A stretch of 11,631 nucleotides of DNA. Source: Clostridiales bacterium. Lineage in GTDB: Bacteria; Bacillota; Clostridia; Christensenellales; JAISNN01. This document shows positions 1 through 6,597 of the stretch, piece after piece (the stretch's first letter is position 1; every line of letters begins with the position of its first letter). The notes beneath the pieces were generated by a model. That model did no database searches, had not been told where the DNA came from, and saw nothing but the letters and a program-made list of their open reading frames with translations. Position numbers and translations under genes: made by a program. The DNA is taken from NCBI GenBank assembly GCA_031273965.1, contig JAISQX010000077.1, positions 1 to 11,631 on the forward strand, written 5' to 3'.

Positions 1-1
1 T

Positions 2-835
2 TTAAAAGCTCCCGGCTTTAACTTCATAGTTTTAGTATTTTTGACGTCGCTCGTATTGTGGGGGCTGCCTCAATCTATTCACAATTTTTACGCCTTAAAA
101 AACGACGTAATAAAAAAAGCGACGGTAATAAGTACGATTTTCGCCTTGATGATAGGAGGCGGAGCTTATTTCTTCGGCGTTTTTTCGTCGCTTATATTTA
201 ACGATACGACGGTCCCGAAAAACGCGGCGGGCACCGTTGATTTTGACTCTATTATTCCCGCCGTTCTTGACGCGATAATGAATCCTTTTATGCTCGGACT
301 TATCGTTGTCATTATACTCGCCGCGGCTATGAGTTCGCTCGCTTCGATTTCGCTTTCGGGTTCGTCGGCTCTCATAATGGATTTTTATAAAGGCTTTATA
401 AAAAAAGATACGGACGAGAAGCGTTTAAATCTCTATCTGCGCATAACCTGTCTTGCTTTTATACTCCTTTCGGCTTTGCTCGCGATAATCAAGATAGACG
501 CAATCGTCACGATGATGAGCTTGAGTTGGGGTACGCTCGCGGGTTGCTTCATAGGGCCGTACGTTCACGGTTTATACAGTAAAAAAGTTACGCGCGCCGC
601 GGCTTGGACGTCTATTATCGGCGGTCTTTGCATTACGCTCGTCTTGACGATTGTTCTTGGTCTTATATACCCCGCGGCAGGTCTTAACGGACTCGCGGCA
701 GTCCTAAAGGGCGGAATAGCCTTTGCGCCGTTTACGGGCGTATGCGCCATGATATTTTCGCTCGTTTCCGTGCCTATAGTAAGTAAATTTACAAAGCAAT
801 ATAAAAAAGACGAGATAGAGCTAATCTACAACTAA
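2..835 (+). CDS. Sodium:solute symporter family protein, C-terminal part (5' end outside window)
   Basis: This is a cation-coupled membrane transporter of the sodium:solute symporter (SSS, PutP/SGLT-like) family. The reading frame is open to the left edge, so the N-terminal transmembrane segments are missing; a TTG at 41 lies inside the frame and is not the real start. About seven hydrophobic segments are visible. The sequence GLPQSIHNFYALK, just after the first visible segment, resembles the conserved G-Q-P-x(n)-F-A-K region of the family. The segment AAAMSSLASISLSGSSAL matches the helix that in PutP/vSGLT supplies the Na+ site through adjacent Ser/Thr residues; here it has Ser-Ser. The protein ends in a short charged tail (KKDEIELIYN). 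Family membership is well supported, but the substrate cannot be told from this part. The gene to its right is on the same strand, 137 bp away, and appears to have its own promoter. Confidence 0.88.
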   Translation, partial: LKAPGFNFIVLVFLTSLVLWGLPQSIHNFYALKNDVIKKATVISTIFALMIGGGAYFFGVFSSLIFNDTTVPKNAAGTVDFDSIIPAVLDAIMNPFMLGLIVVIILAAAMSSLASISLSGSSALIMDFYKGFIKKDTDEKRLNLYLRITCLAFILLSALLAIIKIDAIVTMMSLSWGTLAGCFIGPYVHGLYSKKVTRAAAWTSIIGGLCITLVLTIVLGLIYPAAGLNGLAAVLKGGIAFAPFTGVCAMIFSLVSVPIVSKFTKQYKKDEIELIYN

Positions 836-837
836 AG

Positions 838-870
838 TCAGGGCTTACGCATGAAATGCGCAAGCTCTGA
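838..870 (+). terminator. Strong palindrome after the symporter gene, without a U-tract
   Basis: Three bases after the symporter stop there is a stem of about 15 pairs closed by a GAA loop. Arm 838-852 pairs with 856-870, with one A/C mismatch and one G-U pair. No T-run follows; instead the next stretch carries C8 at 878-885 and a second inverted pair, GATTGAG (869-875) with CTCAATC (903-909). The position right after a stop codon suggests transcript 3'-end formation or stabilisation. It could equally be a dispersed intergenic palindrome (REP-like). The structure is seen directly; its function is inferred. Confidence 0.4.
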
Positions 871-913
871 TTGAGAGCCCCCCCCGCTCATTTCGCATAC
901 GCCTCAATCGCCG

Positions 914-942
914 AGTTTCCCCGGGTTCTTTGACGCTATAAT
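914..942 (+). promoter_or_regulatory. Possible promoter for the unknown exported-type protein gene
   Basis: A perfect TATAAT lies at 937-942, 31 bp before the ATG at 973, which is a suitable distance for a short leader. The -35 region at the right spacing (about 914-919, AGTTTC) is a poor match to TTGACA. A TTGACG at 930-935 is too close to serve this -10. The call rests mainly on the -10 box. Confidence 0.35.
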
Positions 943-972
943 ATCAAAACCATTCGGTAATAACGGAGAAAA

Positions 973-2058
973 ATGAAAATCGAAACAAAAAAAATCGGCG
1001 CGCACGCTTTAATCGCGCTAAAATCTATCGGCGGCTTAGTAAAAAAGCATCTTAAAAAAATTACGGCGCTTACAATCGTATTGACGCTCGTAGGTTTGGT
1101 TGTGCTTTTCCGCGCGGATTTTAACGTCAAATCCTACTATAACGCATATATCTTTTATACCTGGCTTGTGCCGAAAGCCGAGGACGGAACGATTTCGGAC
1201 CCAAAGCTTATGGCGTTCGGAGAGTATTTGGACGGTTTTACTCCGATAGTAATATTCATATCGAATACGGGCGAAGCTTGTATGTTTATGCCTTCCATAT
1301 ATCCAGACGACCCCGACACGGACGAAGACGACGAATTGGCGGGAACCTTTAATTACTCCGCTCCCGTTCTCTTTTCCGTCGTAATGGGCGTCGACAAAAA
1401 ATTCGATTACTATACTTTTGTCGTTCCCCGCGTTATCGTCGATGAAGAAACCGGCGAAGAAACGCTCGGCATCGACTTCCAACTCAACTGCTTTTATTAT
1501 AACGACTATCTCATTCCCGACGTAAATAACATGTATGTCGCGCAACAAAGCAATCATGACGGCGATCCGGGCGACCTCGCGTTGTTCGTATATCCCCAAA
1601 GCTTTATGTGGCGTTCACCGTTTCTGGACAAACGTCCGCAGGATTTTAGAAAAAAAGACGGCTATTACTGGGAAGTCCATTATAATTACGAAACAAAAGC
1701 GTATGAGCGGCTTGTCGATACGACAAACAACTTTCCAAAAGGCGCGTTCCTTGAAAATGGGGAAATCTATGAATTTGCCCAAAGCAACGGCGATAAATAC
1801 GTCCCTTACGGCGCGGCATACGGGAATTATGTTTTTTCCAAAGACCTTTTGACTGTCATAGGCAAAGCCGATGAGACCGTTTCTTCCGCGAAAAACATTT
1901 CGTATTTATATTTTCAGGGCTATATCCCATACGAAACTACTATGGCTAAATTTTCGCTTATATCGTCAACTTTCTTTTTGAATACGGGCATCAGAAACTA
2001 CTATGACTACGGCACGCCGCTTATAACGTATCTCTCTTCCGCCGCGTCCATAATTTAA
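973..2058 (+). CDS. Unrecognised protein with one N-terminal membrane anchor and a large outer domain
   Basis: I do not recognise this 361-residue protein. Residues 1-29 are rich in Lys and Arg, and residues about 30-46 (ITALTIVLTLVGLVVLF) form one strong hydrophobic helix. The positive-inside rule then puts the remaining ~315 residues outside the cytoplasm. That domain is rich in Tyr, Phe and Asn, with an acidic stretch at residues 112-121 (DDPDTDEDDE) and an acidic insert VDEETGEETLG near 156-166. It holds only two Cys (102 and 173). No catalytic motif, sortase signal, lipobox or repeat is visible. The start is supported by a CGGAG ribosome site at 964-968. The gene stands alone between an SSS transporter gene and the convergent recN cluster, so the context does not suggest a function. 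A secreted or wall-facing role is inference from topology only. Confidence 0.75.
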   Translation: MKIETKKIGAHALIALKSIGGLVKKHLKKITALTIVLTLVGLVVLFRADFNVKSYYNAYIFYTWLVPKAEDGTISDPKLMAFGEYLDGFTPIVIFISNTGEACMFMPSIYPDDPDTDEDDELAGTFNYSAPVLFSVVMGVDKKFDYYTFVVPRVIVDEETGEETLGIDFQLNCFYYNDYLIPDVNNMYVAQQSNHDGDPGDLALFVYPQSFMWRSPFLDKRPQDFRKKDGYYWEVHYNYETKAYERLVDTTNNFPKGAFLENGEIYEFAQSNGDKYVPYGAAYGNYVFSKDLLTVIGKADETVSSAKNISYLYFQGYIPYETTMAKFSLISSTFFLNTGIRNYYDYGTPLITYLSSAASII

Positions 2059-2134
2059 GGTTTAGCCTACAACACGAACGTTTAACGTTAACGCGCGACG
2101 CCGAATAACGAGCGTCAAAAATATAAATTAAAAA

Positions 2135-2163
2135 TCAAAGTCAAAAGCTTTGAAATGTTTTTT
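2135..2163. terminator. Weak hairpin with T-rich flanks between convergent genes
   Basis: TCAAAG (2135-2140) and CTTTGA (2148-2153) form a 6-bp stem with a 7-nt loop. On the plus strand a T6 run follows at 2158-2163 after a short gap. On the minus strand the stem is followed directly by TTTTTAATTTATATTTTT. The element sits between the convergent ends of the unknown gene and recN, so it may act as a weak bidirectional terminator, better in the minus direction. Confidence 0.4.
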
Positions 2164-2188
2164 GGGAGGGGATTAAATCCCCTCCCAA
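2162..2188. terminator. GC-rich hairpin immediately downstream of recN
   Basis: TTGGGAGGGGA (2162-2172) pairs perfectly with TCCCCTCCCAA (2178-2188), giving an 11-bp stem with a 5-nt loop. It begins five bases beyond the recN stop. No U-tract follows on either strand; in the minus direction the stem is followed by A's. It is a plausible 3'-end structure for the recN operon, perhaps working with the AT-rich hairpin just beyond it, but it is not a textbook intrinsic terminator. Confidence 0.45.
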
Positions 2189-2192
2189 TACG

Positions 2193-3908
2193 TTAAAGGT
2201 TCTGACTCATTAGCGCGGCCTTAAATCTATCGCCTTTTTCTTTTATGCTTACGGCGTGAGGAATAGCCGTCTTTTTATCGGCGCCGCCCGATAAACGGGC
2301 TATTTCTTCTATAGAGCGCTCGCGCGTCAGGCATTCCACGCTTGTCAAGGTCTTTCCTGCCGATTGGCTTTTGCTTATCAAAAAGTGCCTGTCGGCGTAT
2401 CCCGCAATTTGCGGAAGATGCGTTACCGCTAAAACCTGTTTTCCTCCGGAGATTTTGCAGAGCTTTTGCGCGACGGTTTCGGCGACGGTTCCGCTTATTC
2501 CCGTATCTATTTCGTCGAATATCATAACGCCTATATTGTCGGTTTCGGATATTATGCTCTTTAACGCAAGCATAAACCTCGACATCTCGCCGCCCGAGAT
2601 TATCTTTGAAAAAGGCCGAAGCGGCTCTCCCGCGTTCGGAGAAATGAGAAATTCCACATTATCAAAACCGTCGGCGCGCATATTTGCGGAAATATAATCG
2701 GCGTCTCCGTCTTCGGAAAATTCCGCTTTGAAGGTCGTTCCGCTCATGCTAAGTTCGGATAACTCGCGCTTTATTTCCTCCTCAAACGTCTTTGCCGCGA
2801 CTTTTCTTTTTTTTGACAGCGCTATCGCGCCGTCGACGTATTGCTCAAAAAGCTCTTGCCCTTTTCTATTTAACTCCGTCAAGATATTTTCGCTGTCGGA
2901 CAAAGAGTCGTATTCCTCTTTGAGCATATTTAGTTGCGCGGCGACGGCGTCTATATTGTGTCCGTATTTTTTCTTTATCAGCTTTATTTCATCGAGTCTT
3001 TCCTCAACTTCGTCGGCGTGTTTTTCGTCGTAATTAAGCCCGTTCAAACAGTCTTTTACGTCGTGTATGACGTCTCTTAACTGCGACTTTATGTCCGATA
3101 ATCTCTCGCTTATCTCCTCGGCTGTTTCATCTAATTCTCCCGCCGACGTCATCGCGGATAACGCCCTCGAAATTAACGCGCCCGCGCTAACCTCCTCGCC
3201 GTCCAAAAGTCCGTACGCCGTTGAAACGTACGCCGTAAGTTTACCCATATTGCTAAACTTTATGCGCGCTTCTCTCAGCTTTTCCTCTTCGCCCTCTTTA
3301 AGCTTTGCGTTCTCTATCTCCTCTATCTGATACTTAAGCATATCCAGCCGCCTTTCCCTGTAGGCCAAATCTCCAAAAGCCGCGGCTTTTTTTTGAACGG
3401 CTTTGTACTCGCCGAATATTCCGGAAAGCTTTTCTTTTTCCGCCGTTATACCCTTTGACAGTCCGTCTATAACGGCTATGTGCGTCGCGGTTTTTAGAAG
3501 CGACTGGTGCTCGTTTTGCCCGTATATATCCGCAAGCATAACCGTAAGATTTTTTAGAGTGGACAGATTGACAAGTCTGCCGTTTATGCGGCATTCGTTT
3601 CTGTTATCAGCCGTCATTACGCGGCGCAAAATAATATTGTCGTCGGCTTCTATACCGTTTTCCTCAAAGAACGACCTCACGCCGCTATTTTCGGCTCCGC
3701 ACAAAAAAACCGCTTCGACAACCGCGGCGCGCTCCCCGTACCGTATCAAAGTTTTGTCGGCTCGTCCGCCCAATATAAAACTTATCGCGTCTATTATAAT
3801 AGATTTACCGGCGCCCGTTTCACCGCTCAAAACATTAAGCCCTTCGCAAAATTCCAAGGAAAGGCTCTTTATCAACGCGATATTCTCAATATGTAAAGAA
3901 AGAAGCAT
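2193..3908 (-). CDS. recN: DNA repair protein RecN (SMC-like ATPase)
   Basis: RecN is a cytoplasmic SMC-like ATPase that acts early at DNA double-strand breaks in recombinational repair. The 571-residue product has the full family layout: Walker A GETGAGKS at residues 29-36, the YGQNEHQSLL motif at about 129-138, a coiled-coil middle (about 155-380), the ABC signature ISGGEMSRF near 437-445, Walker B VMIFDEID at 461-468, and a THLPQIA H-loop after it. All ATPase motifs are intact and the length is normal. The start at 3908 is chosen because GGAGGT (3915-3920) lies six bases upstream and MLLSLHIENIALI is the typical RecN beginning; an in-frame TTG at 3959 would add 17 atypical residues. The gene is the last of the minus-strand cluster, 108 bp after argR, matching the argR-recN order of Bacillota. 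No SOS box was recognised upstream. Confidence 0.97.
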   Translation of the reverse strand: MLLSLHIENIALIKSLSLEFCEGLNVLSGETGAGKSIIIDAISFILGGRADKTLIRYGERAAVVEAVFLCGAENSGVRSFFEENGIEADDNIILRRVMTADNRNECRINGRLVNLSTLKNLTVMLADIYGQNEHQSLLKTATHIAVIDGLSKGITAEKEKLSGIFGEYKAVQKKAAAFGDLAYRERRLDMLKYQIEEIENAKLKEGEEEKLREARIKFSNMGKLTAYVSTAYGLLDGEEVSAGALISRALSAMTSAGELDETAEEISERLSDIKSQLRDVIHDVKDCLNGLNYDEKHADEVEERLDEIKLIKKKYGHNIDAVAAQLNMLKEEYDSLSDSENILTELNRKGQELFEQYVDGAIALSKKRKVAAKTFEEEIKRELSELSMSGTTFKAEFSEDGDADYISANMRADGFDNVEFLISPNAGEPLRPFSKIISGGEMSRFMLALKSIISETDNIGVMIFDEIDTGISGTVAETVAQKLCKISGGKQVLAVTHLPQIAGYADRHFLISKSQSAGKTLTSVECLTRERSIEEIARLSGGADKKTAIPHAVSIKEKGDRFKAALMSQNL

Positions 3909-3942
3909 GTCGTTACCTCCGGTTTGGAGTTTTTTTAGAGAT

Positions 3943-3974
3943 ATAGGGAAAAATTCCAAAAAATCTTTCCCTAT
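3943..3974 (-). other. Hairpin in the argR-recN spacer
   Basis: ATAGGGAAA (3943-3951) and TTTCCCTAT (3966-3974) form a 9-bp inverted repeat with a 14-nt loop, in the untranslated stretch between the argR stop and the recN start. No U-tract follows in the minus direction. Closer to recN, GGAG (3926-3929) can pair with CTCC (3917-3920), which is the complement of the recN ribosome site. The spacer also holds a TATAAT on the minus strand at 3991-3996 with no good -35 box. The leader may tune recN expression, but no known element was recognised. Confidence 0.3.
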
Positions 3975-4016
3975 TATCCTTCAAAATTTTATTATAAACT
4001 TATATAGCCCGCTTTA

Positions 4017-4466
4017 TTATTCCATATATCCGTTAAACTTATCTATAATCCCCTCTACCGCGCTCTTATTCTTTACCACGACAAAAATTGTATCGTCACC
4101 GGCTACGGAGCCCAAAATGGCAGGCTCTTTGAGCGAATCAATAAGGGTTGCCGCGGAGCTGGCCGAACCGCTCATAGTTTTTATGACTATGATATTGTCC
4201 GCATAATCGACGCTTACGACCGCCCCCTTAAAAATAGCTATTCTCCGCGACGACAACTTGGACGTTTGAGTGTTCGCGGCATATTTATACGCGCCGTTTT
4301 CGCCGAACGCCTTTATAATTCCCAGCTCTTTTATGTCGCGCGAAACCGTCGCCTGCGTCACATCAAACCCGGCGTCTTTCAAAAGCTCCGTCAAGGTTTC
4401 CTGTTTTTCAATATTTGAATCGGTTATGAGTTCGAGTATTTTTGCCTGTCTTTTTGAACGCGACAT
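4017..4466 (-). CDS. argR: Arginine repressor ArgR/AhrC
   Basis: ArgR is the hexameric, arginine-responsive transcription factor that represses arginine biosynthesis genes and, in many Bacillota, activates catabolism. At 149 residues it has the usual length. The N-terminal winged helix-turn-helix covers about residues 1-70, with the recognition segment TQATVSRDIKELGI at 37-50. The C-terminal oligomerisation and arginine-binding domain covers about 75-149 and carries the hallmark GSVAGDDTIFVV, with the Asp-Asp pair that contacts arginine at residues 124-125. The start is supported by AAGGAT (4473-4478), six bases upstream. It lies 21 bp after nadK and upstream of recN, the classic Bacillota order. 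No clear ARG box was recognised in the window, so autoregulation cannot be claimed. Confidence 0.97.
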   Translation of the reverse strand: MSRSKRQAKILELITDSNIEKQETLTELLKDAGFDVTQATVSRDIKELGIIKAFGENGAYKYAANTQTSKLSSRRIAIFKGAVVSVDYADNIIVIKTMSGSASSAATLIDSLKEPAILGSVAGDDTIFVVVKNKSAVEGIIDKFNGYME

Positions 4467-4487
4467 AACGGTATCCTTAAAATCTTA

Positions 4488-5309
4488 TTATCTGTCTTTG
4501 TTGAATTTATATAGAATTTTGTTATAAAAATCATACGGCTTTATGCGGACAAAACTCGCTTTCGTCTTAGATTTGGCTATTGTCACGCAATTTTTTGTCA
4601 ACACGCCGCTTCTTACGACTCCGTCGTAAACCAACTGTAAATTGTCGTTTTTAAAGGACTCAAGTCTTATCGCGCTTTTGCCCGACACGACGAAAGGGCG
4701 GCTATGCAAAGAATGCGGGTTTAACGGATTGATTATGAGCGCGTCTACGTCGGGCGCAAGTATAGGCCCTCCCGCGGATAACGAATATGCCGTCGACCCC
4801 GTCGGCGTGCTTATCAATACGCCGTCGGCGTAATATTCGTCAACCATAGAATCGTCCACATATAACCTTATGTGCGCAATTTTAGCCGCGCTTTCGCGGA
4901 TAACGATTTCGTTAAGAGCGGTATATGTCTCTCCGTCGGCGTTCGCCTCAAGCATTGCGCGTTCTTCTATAGTATAGGCGCGATTCTTTAGCGCCTTTAC
5001 TATATCTCCCAATCCGCTTTCGTCCGTTTCCGTCAAAAAACCGAGATTCCCCATATTGACGCCCAAAACCGGTATACTTTTCGCCGACGCGTTTTTTACT
5101 ATGCCCAATATCGTTCCGTCGCCGCCGAATACGACGATTATATCGCAAAGATTCAAAACCTCTTCCCTGCTCAAAAGTCTGCCGCCGTTCAATTCTCCGG
5201 ATTCCGCGACAAAGTAATCTATCCCGGCTGATGAAAGCTCCCGGACAAATTTTTTTGCGGCTTTTAGCTCGTTATCTCTCTGCGTATTTGAATATATTCC
5301 TATTTTCAT
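4488..5309 (-). CDS. nadK: NAD kinase
   Basis: NAD kinase phosphorylates NAD+ to NADP+ in the cytoplasm, using ATP or polyphosphate, and sets the NADP pool. The 273-residue product shows the family motifs: GGDGT at 62-66 within VVFGGDGTILG, GVNMGNLGFLTE at about 83-94, the NE pair at 133-134, and DGVLISTPTGSTAYSLSAGGP at about 162-182. The start at 5309 is fixed by an ATGA overlap with the upstream membrane-protein gene (stop at 5306-5308) and by MKIGIYSN, a usual NadK beginning. A longer frame to 5357 would add 16 residues inside the upstream gene. No good Shine-Dalgarno site precedes the ATG, so translation is probably coupled to the upstream gene. It lies directly before argR and recN. Confidence 0.96.
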   Translation of the reverse strand: MKIGIYSNTQRDNELKAAKKFVRELSSAGIDYFVAESGELNGGRLLSREEVLNLCDIIVVFGGDGTILGIVKNASAKSIPVLGVNMGNLGFLTETDESGLGDIVKALKNRAYTIEERAMLEANADGETYTALNEIVIRESAAKIAHIRLYVDDSMVDEYYADGVLISTPTGSTAYSLSAGGPILAPDVDALIINPLNPHSLHSRPFVVSGKSAIRLESFKNDNLQLVYDGVVRSGVLTKNCVTIAKSKTKASFVRIKPYDFYNKILYKFNKDR

Positions 5310-6553
5310 AGTTTTAAATAAATTTTCTTTTTGTCTAGGACATATGCCGCGACGCACACGACCGCCGTAAAGCTCAATGAAACCAAAAGCGGCACATAAA
5401 AAGGCAACGCTTCTCCCACGGGTAGCTTCGCCGCTTGTCGATATAGAGTATACAACGCAAACTGATCAAACACCATGTAGGCGAGGCAAACCAAAACGGA
5501 GTTGCGCCCCAACGCTCCGAATAAGAAGTAATCGCGCGAGTTTATGTAGTTCATGACCGCCATTACCAAAATGGCGAATCCGCCTATCGCCGTACCCAAT
5601 ACGAAATACCCTATCGATACCGTCTTGAAGTTGATTATCAAAGGATTTGAAAGGATTGAAAGAAGCGTGCTTCCTTCAAGATATGTGACGCCGTTATAAG
5701 GGAGCGTCCGGATAATACAAACAACGGAGAGCAAGACCGTGGCGGCGTATATCGCCAAATAAAGCTTTATATTCTTAAACGCAAGCTCCGCGAATATTCC
5801 GTATAATAGTGCCAACGCGCCGAACACAAAGAACGACAAAAGCCCGCCCCACTGATTTGACGTCATATACATATACGAGTATAGTCCGTTAAATATAAGC
5901 GGCAAAACATAATGCAACGCCAGCAAAACGCCCGCCGTTATAATCTTAAATACCGTTTTCTTACCCGCGCAAAGTCCCGCGACAATAATTCCGGAACCTA
6001 CGGCGGCAAGTACATCCCAGCCCTGAGCCTGAACCGTTCTTCCCGGATTCAAAAAAACCAAAACTATAAACAAGACCTGCCCTATTAAGGCTCCCGCCGC
6101 CATATAAATAAATCCGCGCGTTACTATATGCTTTCTCGCGGCTTTTTCTCCGTACTTTTCGGCGCGCTTTCTAAAAGAGGTGTTTAAGGAGATCGCGACT
6201 AAAAACAAAAGGCACGGCGTCATATAATCGGCAAGCCGTATTGACGGATATTCGCCGTGCGGCTGAAAAAACACGGGGGTATTCGGCAAAGCGTTGATTA
6301 TCCCAAATCCCAAGAACAATAAAAGAAAAAGCAATATTCCCTTCGCATTGTCTATAGCGGCGATTCTGTCGTTTGCGGTCAAAAATATTTCGCTCTTTTG
6401 CCTAAAGGACAGTCTGCCGCCTTTACCCTCGGGAATAATGTTTTTTTCTTCGACCGCCGTATCGGTAGCGCTTACGCTTATGCCTTCGGCTTGCACGCTT
6501 ACTTTTTTCGGCGAAACCGGATTCTTTTTATTGGTATATTTATGCTTTGCCAT
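5306..6553 (-). CDS. Polytopic membrane protein, HGSNAT/acyltransferase-like (DUF5009/COG4299 type)
   Basis: This integral membrane protein has about ten transmembrane helices, preceded by a polar, Lys-rich cytoplasmic tail of about 60 residues. The core opens with RIAAIDNAKGILLFLLLF, resembling the R-x-x-S-I-D-x-x-R-G start of heparan-alpha-glucosaminide N-acetyltransferase-like and YeiB-like proteins. The following ADYMTPCLLFLVAISL and the late FGALGRNSVLVCLAY also fit that group. Such proteins are thought to carry acyl groups across the membrane to sugars, but substrate and activity here are unknown, and another acyltransferase family remains possible. The start is uncertain: ATG at 6553 or GTG two codons earlier at 6559. 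Neither has a properly spaced Shine-Dalgarno site (GGTGG lies only two bases from the ATG). The gene begins about 45 bp after the SbcC-like gene and overlaps nadK by ATGA. Confidence 0.7.
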   Translation of the reverse strand: MAKHKYTNKKNPVSPKKVSVQAEGISVSATDTAVEEKNIIPEGKGGRLSFRQKSEIFLTANDRIAAIDNAKGILLFLLLFLGFGIINALPNTPVFFQPHGEYPSIRLADYMTPCLLFLVAISLNTSFRKRAEKYGEKAARKHIVTRGFIYMAAGALIGQVLFIVLVFLNPGRTVQAQGWDVLAAVGSGIIVAGLCAGKKTVFKIITAGVLLALHYVLPLIFNGLYSYMYMTSNQWGGLLSFFVFGALALLYGIFAELAFKNIKLYLAIYAATVLLSVVCIIRTLPYNGVTYLEGSTLLSILSNPLIINFKTVSIGYFVLGTAIGGFAILVMAVMNYINSRDYFLFGALGRNSVLVCLAYMVFDQFALYTLYRQAAKLPVGEALPFYVPLLVSLSFTAVVCVAAYVLDKKKIYLKL

Positions 6554-6597
6554 AGCCACCGTTTTTGTCTTGCGACATTATAGACTTAATAGATTTT

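Noticed and set aside
1036..1599. A 187-codon minus-strand open frame inside the unknown anchored-protein gene
   Set aside because: The plus-strand frame is longer, has a good ribosome site and a membrane anchor. The minus frame has neither, and its product looks like random antisense translation.
2082..2091. The perfect 10-bp palindrome TTAACGTTAA in the spacer after the unknown gene
   Set aside because: It is short, AT-rich and isolated; no known operator or element was recognised.
3909..3959. The upstream TTG (3959) as the recN start
   Set aside because: The extra 17 residues are not typical of RecN, whereas the ATG at 3908 has an ideal GGAGGT site and the standard N-terminus.
3403..4206. 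A 267-codon plus-strand open frame crossing the start of recN, the spacer and the end of argR
   Set aside because: It lies opposite two firmly identified genes, has no ribosome site, and its translation is Ser/Pro-rich shadow sequence with no recognisable domain.
5310..5357. The upstream start at 5357 for nadK
   Set aside because: It would sit well inside the preceding gene and add 16 atypical residues; the ATGA overlap and the NadK-like MKIGIYSN beginning support 5309.
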